Source: Carboxylicivirga sp. | Lineage (GTDB): Bacteria; Bacteroidota; Bacteroidia; Bacteroidales; Marinilabiliaceae | Direction: 5' to 3' | NCBI GenBank assembly: GCA_025210475.1 | Contig: JAOARW010000065.1 | Coordinates: 62,001-126,000 of the forward strand | Length of the DNA stretch: 64,000 nucleotides | In this document: piece after piece, positions 24,404-32,654 of the stretch | How positions within the stretch are numbered: the stretch's first letter is position 1 | Layout of the letters: each line of letters begins with the position of its first letter | The notes under the pieces: generated by a model | The model's input: the letters and a program-made list of their open reading frames with translations, nothing else | What the model was told of the DNA's origin: nothing | Databases searched by the model: none | Position numbers and translations under genes: made by a program

Positions 24404-25852
24404 TTATCGCCCGTAAACATTTCGTTTTACATTTTTACAATAGCGCGAAATGTATTTGTATGCTTCAAAATTCCCCAACTTACCGGCCTTATCCCAATCG
24501 TAGCATGCTTTTTCGTGCAGACCAATGTTGTAGTGAGAAACACCCCGGTTAAACCAGGCATGCACATCGTTAATGTCTTTCTCTATGGCCTGATCAAAAT
24601 CACGAATGGCCAGTAAATAATCCTTTCTGGAGAAGTAAATTGTTCCACGAATGGAATAACTTCCTGACAAATCCGGATCGAGATAAATGGTTTTGTTGAT
24701 ATCATCGAGGGTAGCATCCTGATCGGAAGAATGCTGCATGCGAAGCTTTGAACGCTCGTAATAGGATTGTGCCAATAAAGAATCGGAATTAATGGCTTCA
24801 CTATGCCACCTATATGCTGCCTTGATATCTTTGTATTTGGCAAAATTAAGAATCGCAAGCTCACTGATGGCCGGAGCAAAATCAGGTTTTCGATCGAGGC
24901 ATAAATCGAAATTAATACCCGCTTCATCAATTTTGTTTTCCTTCAGTTTAAAAAGCCCTTTAAAATAATATTGAAGAAAACCATTTGGGTTAATTTCCTC
25001 ACAACTCTTTAAATCTTCGCGACAACCAACCAAATTCTGGTAATTATAGCGTGCATAAGCTCTTATGCAATAGGCCAGCTCCGACTCGGGATGTTTTCTG
25101 ATATAACGACTCAGACTTTTAGCCGCTTCGATGTGTTGATCACAAATGACATTCAGAAACGACAAACTAAACAAATCACTTAATTCGCCCGGGTTTACTT
25201 TTTTATCCTTTGCATCACTTAAAGGGATGTTAACCCAGTTGCTATCGTTTAACAGATAGGTATTGTAGAGAATTTTATGCTGTCCATTTTTGGAAACATT
25301 CACAATACCACATAACTGACCATTGCTATTTATGGCGGGTGCACCAGCAGAATACCGCCCATAACTGCCCTCTATAATTCCGGTTCTGGAAAGATAGGGA
25401 AAGTGTACAACATCGTTAACAGGAGCCAGTGTCATACCATCTTCCGATTCCTGTTCGTGAGTAAAAAAAAGTAGTTCCTCGCCTTGCTTGTAGGATTGCT
25501 TGGCTGGCAACAAAAAATCAAAGGACTTTTGCCTGCTTTGCTCCACCTTAATCAGAGCAATATTGGTATAGGGGTGGAAGGAAACGACTTTATCTACTTT
25601 AAAAGTTTTTCCACTTCGGATGCTAACAACAGCTGAATCGGCGTGCTCAAAAATATAGCCCATGGTAATGGCCAATCCATCGGCACTGATAAAAAAACCA
25701 GATGCTTTACCGGCCAGAAGCTTATTGCTGCCATAAGCCCTTGCTTCAAAAACAGCCTTCTCCGTTGTATTAATAATGTCTACAATGGATTGCCCGTGCA
25801 AAAACAGGGGAATAAAAAGCAAAAAGGGTATAAGTATGCGTCTGCTTATCAT
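24404..25852 (-). CDS. Secreted pseudoprotease with TPR domain
   Basis: Protein of 482 residues with signal peptide (ILIPFLLFIPLFLHGQ). Residues about 25-215 follow the HtrA trypsin fold (GKASGFFISADGLAITMGYIFEHADSAVV; PYTNIALIKVE; GRYSAGAPAINSNGQLCGIV). All three catalytic positions are changed: His to Tyr (MGYIF), Asp to Asn (YTNIAL) and Ser to Ala (SAGAP). Residues about 235-475 hold five or six TPR repeats, including YSIRGTIYFSRKDYLLAIRD and AWFNRGVSHYNIGLHEKAC. This argues for a periplasmic binding or scaffold protein, not a protease. A repeat array (26000-26219) lies 148 bases upstream of its start. Confidence 0.82.
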   Translation of the reverse strand: MISRRILIPFLLFIPLFLHGQSIVDIINTTEKAVFEARAYGSNKLLAGKASGFFISADGLAITMGYIFEHADSAVVSIRSGKTFKVDKVVSFHPYTNIALIKVEQSRQKSFDFLLPAKQSYKQGEELLFFTHEQESEDGMTLAPVNDVVHFPYLSRTGIIEGSYGRYSAGAPAINSNGQLCGIVNVSKNGQHKILYNTYLLNDSNWVNIPLSDAKDKKVNPGELSDLFSLSFLNVICDQHIEAAKSLSRYIRKHPESELAYCIRAYARYNYQNLVGCREDLKSCEEINPNGFLQYYFKGLFKLKENKIDEAGINFDLCLDRKPDFAPAISELAILNFAKYKDIKAAYRWHSEAINSDSLLAQSYYERSKLRMQHSSDQDATLDDINKTIYLDPDLSGSYSIRGTIYFSRKDYLLAIRDFDQAIEKDINDVHAWFNRGVSHYNIGLHEKACYDWDKAGKLGNFEAYKYISRYCKNVKRNVYGR

Positions 25853-25999
25853 TATCAGTTAGTCCTTTGGTCGCTCAAAAATAACAAAATAGTCCGCTGT
25901 TGGTTGAATGAGCTGATTGATAATGGATAAAACAATCCAGAAAATTGACAAATGACAATCTTGTTTTGATTGATGGTGATATAATTACTAATTAAAACA

Positions 26000-26219
26000 A
26001 ATAACAATTGGTATCGTTGCCTTTTTATTTTCTTCTCAATACCAAATGTAAAAACCCATTTTTCTCCTTTTACAAGCCAATACTATTTAGTATTTGAGCA
26101 TTTAAGTTATAAGTTTTGTAAATACCATTTAGTATCCGCACTTTTTAGCCCTTATTTTAATAATTACTATTTGATATCGTGTAATTTATCCTTGGATTGG
26201 CAAAATACCATTTGATATC
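26000..26219. repeat. Array of 16-base near-palindromes spaced 41-42 bases
   Basis: Four strong copies of AATACYATTTRRTATC begin at 26079, 26121, 26163 and 26204, spaced 42, 42 and 41 bases. Two weaker copies begin at 26000 (14 of 16 matching) and 26038 (10 of 16). The copy at 26079 is a perfect palindrome, AATACTA-TT-TAGTATT. Intervening sequences are pyrimidine-rich but different. Four helical turns separate copies, so a protein would bind them all on one face of the DNA. The array fills the 531-base gap between the pseudoprotease-TPR gene and the Na/Pi cotransporter, which otherwise holds only the cotransporter's terminator; I see no gene there. Confidence 0.7.
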
Positions 26220-26329
26220 AACTTATTTTTATCCAATATTGGTATTATCACTTATTATAACTAATCAATAGCATAAACATTAAGGTAAAAACTCTGGATG
26301 CTGCACCAAATAGTCGTATTTGTTGAGCA

Positions 26330-26362
26330 CTAAAAAAGGCCTGCTAATAACTAACAGGCCTT
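26330..26362 (-). terminator. Intrinsic terminator after the Na/Pi cotransporter gene
   Basis: Stem AAGGCCTG (26336-26343) with CAGGCCTT (26355-26362), 11-base loop, followed on the minus strand by TTTTTTAG. Confidence 0.85.
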
Positions 26363-26383
26363 CGGGGTAATACTTTAAATCGT

Positions 26384-28078
26384 TTATTGTGGATTTACTT
26401 CAGCTAATGCTTCGGTAACATTAATGGCATAATCCGCCAGTTTTTCACATTCTGAGAACAAATCATTAAAGATGATACCTGCCTCGTAGGTATAAACCTC
26501 GTTTTTAAGATTATCCAAGTGCTCAATCTTCAATTGATTTCTGTAGTTGTTAATCTCGTCTTCCAACTGCTTGGCCTTTGTCAAATGAATATCTTCATCG
26601 GTATCATCCAGGTTCGAAATCATCACTTCCAGAGAGGCATCAACAAGGTTGAACATTAACTCCAGCTTGTTCATAATATCATCACTGAATTTAACCTTGG
26701 CATTACGCATGCGATTGATGGTTTTTGCCAGGTTATAATTGCAGTCGCCAATGCTCTCTAAATCATCAACCAGTTTCAGCATGGAGCGAACCCTCTTACG
26801 GCCTAAATCACTTAATTTTCCCTGGTTAACTTGCGATAGATAGTTGGCAATTTCGACTTCGATATTATCACAAATTCCTTCGTACTTCTCAATACGGGCA
26901 TACTGCTTACTAAACTTGCTATCCTTATTCTGATTGATCAGTTTACGGATAAAACCGAACATTTTTTGGCTGTGCTTACCAAATGAATGCACTTCTTTAC
27001 GAGCCTGCAAAATTGATAACTCGGAAGTAGAGAGCATGCCTGTTGTAATAAACTTAAGCCTGAACTCTTCGTCTTCAATTTCTGATGACGGTACCATCCT
27101 AACAACCACCTTGTTAAATAAAGGCACAAACCATATAAATATCAATACATTGAGTACATTAAAGGAGGTATGGAATATGGATAATGCCGTTGGAATAGCT
27201 GCTACAGATTCGCTTGGCGATACGCCATTACTACGCGATACAATCTGATCGATGGCATCCACAAACCAAGGAAAAACCATCAACATCCAGGTTACACCCA
27301 TCAGGTTAAATAATAAGTGAACACGTGCTGCACGCTTGGCGGAAACATTTCCCACAGCAGCTGCAATATTCGCAGTAATGGTTGTACCAATGTTTTCACC
27401 CATCACCATAGCTGCCGCAAGGTGGAAAGGAATCCATCCCTGGTTACACATCACAAATGTAAGTGCCATCGTTGCACTGGAAGATTGAATGACAACGGTT
27501 AAAATGGCTCCTATAAACAGGAAAATTAAAGTTGAGCCAAAACCTAAGTTGGTATAATGTTGCAAGAAGCTTAATACTTCCGGACTTTCTTTAATATTCG
27601 GAACCGATCCTTTCAGGTACTCTAAACCTAAGAACAGTAAAGCAAAACCAACCAGGAATTCACCCCACGAACGTCGTGTAGAGTTTTTAGAAAAGATTAA
27701 TGGAAGTCCCAAACCAATCATTGGTAAGGCATAGGCACTAATTTTTACCTTAAAACCAAGCAAGGTAATCATCCATCCGGTAATGGTGGTTCCGATATTG
27801 GCCCCCATAATAACGCCAATGGACTCAACCAGTGACATCAAACCGGCATTCACAAAACTAACGACCATTACAGTTGTTGCCGAAGATGATTGAATAATGG
27901 TAGTTACCAAAAAGCCGGTTAACACGCCTAAAAAGCGATTCGATGTCATGGCTGACAGGATCTTACGCATTCGTGCGCCGGCCACCTTTTGCAAGGCTTC
28001 ACTCATCATCTTCATTCCGAAGAGAAATAACCCCAACGATCCAATCAGGGTTAAAAAATCAAAAATTGAATAACTCAT
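26384..28078 (-). CDS. Na/Pi cotransporter family protein with C-terminal PhoU domain
   Basis: Inner-membrane protein of the NptA/PNaS family that moves phosphate with sodium, or in some members regulates phosphate export. Start at 28078 (MSYSIFDFLTLIGSLGLFLFGMKMM). Both inverted-repeat QSSSAT motifs of the transport core are present (IIQSSSATTVMVVSFVNAG; VIQSSSATMALTFVMCNQG), each followed by MGxNIGTTIT. The C-terminal 220 residues are a PhoU-like helical bundle (SMLKLVDDLESIGDCNYNLA and similar). The start of the cytoplasmic half is near residue 340. It is a single-gene unit with its own terminator. Confidence 0.93.
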   Translation of the reverse strand: MSYSIFDFLTLIGSLGLFLFGMKMMSEALQKVAGARMRKILSAMTSNRFLGVLTGFLVTTIIQSSSATTVMVVSFVNAGLMSLVESIGVIMGANIGTTITGWMITLLGFKVKISAYALPMIGLGLPLIFSKNSTRRSWGEFLVGFALLFLGLEYLKGSVPNIKESPEVLSFLQHYTNLGFGSTLIFLFIGAILTVVIQSSSATMALTFVMCNQGWIPFHLAAAMVMGENIGTTITANIAAAVGNVSAKRAARVHLLFNLMGVTWMLMVFPWFVDAIDQIVSRSNGVSPSESVAAIPTALSIFHTSFNVLNVLIFIWFVPLFNKVVVRMVPSSEIEDEEFRLKFITTGMLSTSELSILQARKEVHSFGKHSQKMFGFIRKLINQNKDSKFSKQYARIEKYEGICDNIEVEIANYLSQVNQGKLSDLGRKRVRSMLKLVDDLESIGDCNYNLAKTINRMRNAKVKFSDDIMNKLELMFNLVDASLEVMISNLDDTDEDIHLTKAKQLEDEINNYRNQLKIEHLDNLKNEVYTYEAGIIFNDLFSECEKLADYAINVTEALAEVNPQ

Positions 28079-28381
28079 AATTTGCAATAATGTAAAGGCC
28101 TAAACCTTTGCAATAATAATATAGATTCTACATCTCAAATTTGAACGCCCAAAGATGTAATTTTTTTTGAACTAATAACATTGCATTAACCTTCTAATAA
28201 TGATTTTTTAACACGAAAAACTGCTCTTTAGAATATTTCTAATTAAAATGATTCTTTTCATCAACTCCAAAACAAATAAAGTTGATAATTATACCTATTT
28301 GAACCTGCGACTACCACCAATAAAAAACTTCTTAGTTTATTTTGTATTCCAGCACTTTAGAAGACATTTAAAAATACAAAT
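28079..28381. other. AT-rich divergent intergenic region
   Basis: It separates the leftward Na/Pi cotransporter and the rightward GH92 gene. I see no convincing promoter pair: CATCTTTG on the minus strand (28152-28159) is one base from a -7 box, and TATTTTG lies about 46 bases upstream of the GH92 start. No gene or strong hairpin was found. Confidence 0.4.
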
Positions 28382-30637
28382 ATGAATAAGCAATTGATTT
28401 TCACCACCTGTTTATTGTGTTTATTAACACTGGGTTGTCAGCAAGCGGCAAAGAAAAAAGTTGATCGATTAACCGATTACGTCAATCCTTTTATGGGCAC
28501 CGATGGTCCGGGAAACACCTATCCGGGAGCAACTGTTCCATTTGGCATGGTACAGCTAAGCCCCGATCATGGCATACCAGGATGGGACCGAATTGCCGGC
28601 TATTTTTATCCGGACACCATCATCACTGGTTTTAGTCATATGCACCTGACAGGAACAGGAGCGGGCGATTTGTATGATATTTTACTGAGCCCCATCAACT
28701 CCAAAGCAACCAAAACCATTAAGGAAAATGGTAATTGTCCGTATAGCACATTTACACATGACCAGGAAAAAGCAGAGCCCGGTTATTACCAGGTTTATTT
28801 GCAGGATTATGGTATCAATGCTGAATTAACCACTACCCGTCGTACTGGTATTCATCAATATACCTTTCCGAAAGATGATAATTCCGGTTTTATTATTGAT
28901 TTGGGCTATTCCCTCAACTGGGATGCTCCAACCGATACCTACTTAAAAATAGTGGATAATACAACCATCGAAGGTTATCGTTTTTCAACTGGTTGGGCTA
29001 AAGATCAACGTGTTTATTTCACGGCTAAATTCTCCAAACCATTTGTTTCAACCCAATTGTATAAGAATGGTGATAAAGTTGATGTTAACGCCACAAAAGG
29101 CAAAAACACCAAAGTAATTATTCGCTTTGCAACCAAGGATGATGAAAAGATATTGGTAAAATTTGGTTTATCTACAGCGAGTAATGGGGGTTCATTAGCC
29201 TCTCTTAAAAAAGAAGCTTCGCACAATGATTTTGAGAAATACCGAATCGATGCTTCCAATAATTGGGAGAATGAGCTTTCAAAGATTAAAATAGAAAGCT
29301 CTAACGAAACCTGGAAAAAGACCTTTTACACCACTTTGTATCAGTCGATGCTGGCTCCAACCTTGCTTAGCGATACCGATCACAGGTACAAAGGTGCCGA
29401 TGGCGAATACCACCAAACCACAGGCTACGATAAATACGATACCTTTTCACTTTGGGACACATTTAGAGCTGCTCATCCTTTATACACCGTGATGCATCCG
29501 GAACGGGTTAAAGATTTTGTAAGCAGTATGATCAGCCATTACAACCAAACAGGTTTAACACCCGTTTGGTCGATGCAAGGGAATGAAACCAATATGATGA
29601 TTGGCTATCATGCCGTTCCGGTAATTGTTGATGCCTATTTTAAAGGATTACTAAACGAATTTGATGCCGAACTTCTGTATGAAGCCTGTAAATCAAACGC
29701 GATGGACGATGCACATGGTATTAAGGAATATCGCGAATTAGGTTATGTACCCGTATCGTACGATCATGAAAACTGGTCGGTTTCTAAAACCGTTGAATAC
29801 GCCTACGATGATTGGTGTATTGCTCAACTGGCAAAAGATTTAAATAAAACTAATGATTACAATTATTTTATGAAGCGTGCCAACAACTGGCGCAATCATT
29901 ACGATACCGAATCATCGTTTCTGAGACCAAAACTTGCCAACGGGGCCTTTATCGAGGACTTTACAGCTAAAGATTATACCGATCATTTTTGCGAAAGCAA
30001 TGCCTGGCATTATTTCTGGTTTGTTCCACATAACATTAAAGGTCTGATTGATGCAACCGGTGGCTACAATCGTTTTGAAGAAAAACTGGATAGCATGTTT
30101 ACCTATCATCCCAAGGAAGATGATAAATTACCAATCTTCAGCACAGGTATGATTGGTCAGTATGCCCACGGAAATGAACCAAGTCACCATGTGGCATATT
30201 TATATAATTACCTTGGTAAACCATGGAAAACACAGGAGCGTGTGAGACAAATTATGGAAACTCAATACAAGCCAATACCATACGGTCATTGTGGAAACGA
30301 AGACTGCGGACAAATGTCATCCTGGTATATTTTTAGCTCATTGGGTTTTTACCCGGTTAATGCAGCCGAAGGCCTTTATGTGATCGGAACACCATTATGG
30401 GAAAGTGCCAGCATCGAATTAAAGGATGGTAAAAGTTTTAAAATAACTTGTAAGCATGCCTCAACCGAGAACTTATATATCAATTCGGTAAAATTAAATG
30501 GCAAAGCTCTTGATCGCTCATTTATCTATCACGATGAAATAATGAAAGGTGGTCACCTGGAATTTGAAATGTCAGCTAAACCAAACAAAGAATTATGGAC
30601 GGAACAGAGTTCCTATCCTCCATCAGACAAGAACTAA
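28382..30637 (+). CDS. GH92 alpha-mannosidase, lipoprotein
   Basis: Exo-acting, calcium-dependent alpha-mannosidase family typical of Bacteroidota N-glycan and mannan degraders. A lipobox LTLGC gives lipidation at Cys19. Family marks are DYVNPFMGTDGPGNTYPGAT, GFSHMHLTGTGAGD, YDKYDTFSLWDTFRAAHPLY, GNEPSHHVAYLYNYLGKPW and GHCGNEDCGQMSSWYIFSSL. At 751 residues it is of normal length. It stands alone with a strong terminator and no SusC/SusD or regulator genes beside it. Linkage specificity (1,2-, 1,3- or 1,6-) cannot be told by eye. Confidence 0.95.
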   Translation: MNKQLIFTTCLLCLLTLGCQQAAKKKVDRLTDYVNPFMGTDGPGNTYPGATVPFGMVQLSPDHGIPGWDRIAGYFYPDTIITGFSHMHLTGTGAGDLYDILLSPINSKATKTIKENGNCPYSTFTHDQEKAEPGYYQVYLQDYGINAELTTTRRTGIHQYTFPKDDNSGFIIDLGYSLNWDAPTDTYLKIVDNTTIEGYRFSTGWAKDQRVYFTAKFSKPFVSTQLYKNGDKVDVNATKGKNTKVIIRFATKDDEKILVKFGLSTASNGGSLASLKKEASHNDFEKYRIDASNNWENELSKIKIESSNETWKKTFYTTLYQSMLAPTLLSDTDHRYKGADGEYHQTTGYDKYDTFSLWDTFRAAHPLYTVMHPERVKDFVSSMISHYNQTGLTPVWSMQGNETNMMIGYHAVPVIVDAYFKGLLNEFDAELLYEACKSNAMDDAHGIKEYRELGYVPVSYDHENWSVSKTVEYAYDDWCIAQLAKDLNKTNDYNYFMKRANNWRNHYDTESSFLRPKLANGAFIEDFTAKDYTDHFCESNAWHYFWFVPHNIKGLIDATGGYNRFEEKLDSMFTYHPKEDDKLPIFSTGMIGQYAHGNEPSHHVAYLYNYLGKPWKTQERVRQIMETQYKPIPYGHCGNEDCGQMSSWYIFSSLGFYPVNAAEGLYVIGTPLWESASIELKDGKSFKITCKHASTENLYINSVKLNGKALDRSFIYHDEIMKGGHLEFEMSAKPNKELWTEQSSYPPSDKN

Positions 30638-30639
30638 AA

Positions 30640-30690
30640 AAAGCAAAGTGCGGCAGTTAAACGACAACTGTTGCACTTTGCTTTCTTTTA
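30640..30690 (+). terminator. Intrinsic terminator after the GH92 gene
   Basis: Twelve-pair stem AAAGCAAAGTGC (30640-30651) with 30673-30684, with inner CAGTT/AACTG pairing, followed by CTTTT. From here to the leader peptide at 31026 I see no gene; a 79-codon open frame at 30695-30934 has no start signal and unnatural composition. Confidence 0.87.
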
Positions 30691-30988
30691 AAGAATGATT
30701 ACTAAGGTAATGACTGACAGGATAAAAACCTGTAAAATCAGAAATCTGATCGGAATATCAATACCCTTGTACCAATCTTTAACCATTGTTAAGTTTCGAG
30801 TTTTCATAGCTCATCGGGTTTTATTGCCTTCAATTAGACCATTTTACTACTCCAACTCCCGATTCATAACACTAGACGAAAAAAAAACAAGAAAGTTGCT
30901 TCACTTTCAATATTTTTTTATTTCTCACTTATAACGTACTGGTTTTAACATTATTGTACGAAATTAATAAAAATCTCCATAAAATACA

Positions 30989-31019
30989 TTTGAATTTAGG
31001 AGTAATTTCTCTTTATTTG
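30989..31019 (+). promoter_or_regulatory. Promoter of the metY leader
   Basis: TTTG (30989-30992), 19 bases, then TTTATTTG (31012-31019), one base from TAnnTTTG. Transcription would begin at or just before the ATG of the leader peptide (31026), giving a nearly leaderless start. Confidence 0.5.
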
Positions 31020-31025
31020 TATTTC

Positions 31026-31127
31026 ATGAATAAAAAATTGATTCATATTACTTCTACAGGCTTCAAAGGGATTAACCTTTTGAATGAATCTTCACATATG
31101 ATGATGTGTATGATGATGACACGCTAA
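31026..31127 (+). CDS. Methionine-rich leader peptide of metY (HMMMCMMMTR)
   Basis: A 33-residue open frame not long enough for ordinary gene finding. It begins MNKKLIHITSTGFKG and ends HMMMCMMMTR, so seven consecutive codons are six Met and one Cys, followed by Thr, Arg and stop. The following gene makes homocysteine, the immediate precursor of methionine. The codon run therefore has the form of an attenuation sensor: ribosomes stall when charged Met- or Cys-tRNA is short. The stop codon lies in the loop of a hairpin TGACAC-GCTAA-GTGTCA (31117-31133). A promoter reads straight into it. Translation is inferred and not shown. Confidence 0.75.
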   Translation: MNKKLIHITSTGFKGINLLNESSHMMMCMMMTR

Positions 31128-31191
31128 GTGTCACAACGCATCGTATCTGAAAATCAACAAAAAAAATAGTACAGACCGGTGCGTTAGGCAC
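31117..31191 (+). promoter_or_regulatory. Mutually exclusive hairpins between leader peptide and metY
   Basis: Hairpin A pairs 31117-31122 with 31128-31133 and lies directly behind the Met codons. Hairpin B pairs AACGCATC (31135-31142) with GGTGCGTT (31178-31185) and can be lengthened with GTG (31128-31130) and CAC (31189-31191), which uses bases of hairpin A. A ribosome stalled on the Met run would block A and favour extended B. Neither is followed by a T-run, so control may be Rho-dependent or translational. This is inference from base pairing only. Confidence 0.45.
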
Positions 31192-31238
31192 AGGTAGAGG
31201 TTAAAGCAAGAAAACATTAACCATAAAAATTGAATACT

Positions 31239-32534
31239 ATGTCTGATTTTCGATTCGAAACACTGCAGTTACATGCCGGCCACGATGTTGATGAAACCAC
31301 TTTATCACGCGCCGTGCCTATTTATCAAACCAGTTCTTATCTGTTTAAAGATTCGGAGCACGCAGCTAACCTTTTCGGACTAAAAGAGTTTGGAAATATT
31401 TACACACGCATCATGAATCCAACCACCGATGTGTTTGAAAAACGCATTGCAGCATTGGAAGGTGGCGTAGGTGCCTTGGCTGTATCTTCGGGGCAGGCTG
31501 CACAATTTATTGCTTTAACAAATTTTCTGGAGGCGGGCGACAATTTCGTATCAACCTCTTACTTGTATGGTGGCACCTACAACCAGTTTAAAGTTCAGTT
31601 TAAGCGTTTAGGTATTACAACCAAATTTGTAGAAGGTGATAACCCAGCTGATTTTGATGCAGCTGTTGATGCCAATACCAAAGCCATATACATCGAAACC
31701 ATTGGAAATCCACAATTTAATGTGCCCGATTTTGAAGCCATTGCTGCCATAGCACAAAAACACGAAATTCCTTTAGTGGTCGACAATACATTTGGCACAG
31801 GTGGCTACCTGTTTCGTCCATTGGAACACGGTGCAAATATCGTTGTTGAATCAGCCACTAAATGGATTGGTGGCCATGGAACATCTATTGGCGGCGTAAT
31901 TGTTGATGGTGGTAATTTTAATTGGGGCAATGGTAAATTTCCTTCTTTTACCGAACCTTCAGAAGGTTACCATGGTTTAAAATACTGGGAAGTGTTTGGC
32001 AGTGAAAGTCCTTTCGGAAACATCGCTTTTATCACGCGGGCCCGTGTTGAAGGTTTGCGCGATTACGGATCGGCCTTAAGCCCATTTAATGCATTTCAAC
32101 TGATTCAGGGATTAGAAACGCTATCATTACGCGTTGACAGACATGTAAGCAATGCACTGGAAATTGCCACCTGGCTCGAAAACCATCCACAAGTGGAATT
32201 TGTAAAATATCCGGGATTGGAATCCAGCCCGTATCACTCACTGGCTAAAAAATATCTGAAAAGAGGCTTTGGAGGGGTAATGAGCTTTAAGATTAAGGGC
32301 GATGCCCAAGCGGGTGACCAGTTTATTAACAACCTTTCATTAATAAGTCACCTGGCCAATATTGGCGATGCCAAGTCCTTGATTATTCACCCTAGTTCAA
32401 CCACGCATGAGCAATTAAGTCTCGAAGAACAAAAGGCCTCAGGCGTTGAACCGGGATTACTTCGCTTGTCAGTTGGTATCGAGCACATCGATGATATTAA
32501 AGCCGACTTAAGCGCGGCTTTTGATAAGCTTTAA
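31239..32534 (+). CDS. metY: O-acetylhomoserine sulfhydrylase (aminocarboxypropyltransferase)
   Basis: PLP enzyme of the Cys/Met-metabolism family that joins sulfide to O-acetylhomoserine to give homocysteine, or makes cysteine-type products. Start at 31239 (MSDFRFETLQLHAGHD); a TTG three codons earlier is less likely. The PLP lysine is in SATKWIGGHGTS (Lys208). YTRIMNPTTDVFEKRIAALEGG and the C-terminal SLISHLANIGDAKSLIIHPSSTTHEQ are typical, and 431 residues is the usual MetY length rather than MetB or MetC. A Met/Cys-rich leader peptide precedes it and homoserine dehydrogenase follows after a terminator-like hairpin. Confidence 0.94.
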   Translation: MSDFRFETLQLHAGHDVDETTLSRAVPIYQTSSYLFKDSEHAANLFGLKEFGNIYTRIMNPTTDVFEKRIAALEGGVGALAVSSGQAAQFIALTNFLEAGDNFVSTSYLYGGTYNQFKVQFKRLGITTKFVEGDNPADFDAAVDANTKAIYIETIGNPQFNVPDFEAIAAIAQKHEIPLVVDNTFGTGGYLFRPLEHGANIVVESATKWIGGHGTSIGGVIVDGGNFNWGNGKFPSFTEPSEGYHGLKYWEVFGSESPFGNIAFITRARVEGLRDYGSALSPFNAFQLIQGLETLSLRVDRHVSNALEIATWLENHPQVEFVKYPGLESSPYHSLAKKYLKRGFGGVMSFKIKGDAQAGDQFINNLSLISHLANIGDAKSLIIHPSSTTHEQLSLEEQKASGVEPGLLRLSVGIEHIDDIKADLSAAFDKL

Positions 32535-32544
32535 AAATATTCTG

Positions 32545-32575
32545 ACCATCCAATAATATTTAAGTATTGGATGGT
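32545..32575 (+). terminator. Terminator-like hairpin between metY and hom
   Basis: Stem ACCATCCAATA (32545-32555) with TATTGGATGGT (32565-32575), nine-base loop. The T-tract after it is poor (TTAGTTAATT), so termination may be partial. The TTG of the hom promoter lies inside its 3' arm. Confidence 0.6.
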
Positions 32576-32596
32576 TAGTTAATTACCTTAATTTTG
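32567..32596 (+). promoter_or_regulatory. Promoter TTG-N19-TAATTTTG of hom
   Basis: TTG (32567-32569), 19 bases, TAATTTTG (32589-32596): both boxes and the spacing fit the consensus. Expected start of transcription is near 32602, about 50 bases before the hom start codon. Confidence 0.65.
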
Positions 32597-32654
32597 CGAT
32601 GCAAAACAAAAACCAAGGACTTCATTAATAAATAATGAGTCAAAAAAATTAACC

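Noticed and set aside
26000..26219. CRISPR array
   Set aside because: Repeats are only 16 bases and degenerate, intervals are pyrimidine-rich and alike in composition, and no cas gene is in the window.
30695..30934. 79-codon open frame between the GH92 gene and metY
   Set aside because: No promoter or start signal, composition unlike neighbouring proteins, no family resemblance.
31026..31238. SAM riboswitch upstream of metY
   Set aside because: I find no SAM-I or SAM-II core; the Met-rich open frame and hairpins explain the region better. A covariance-model scan would settle it.
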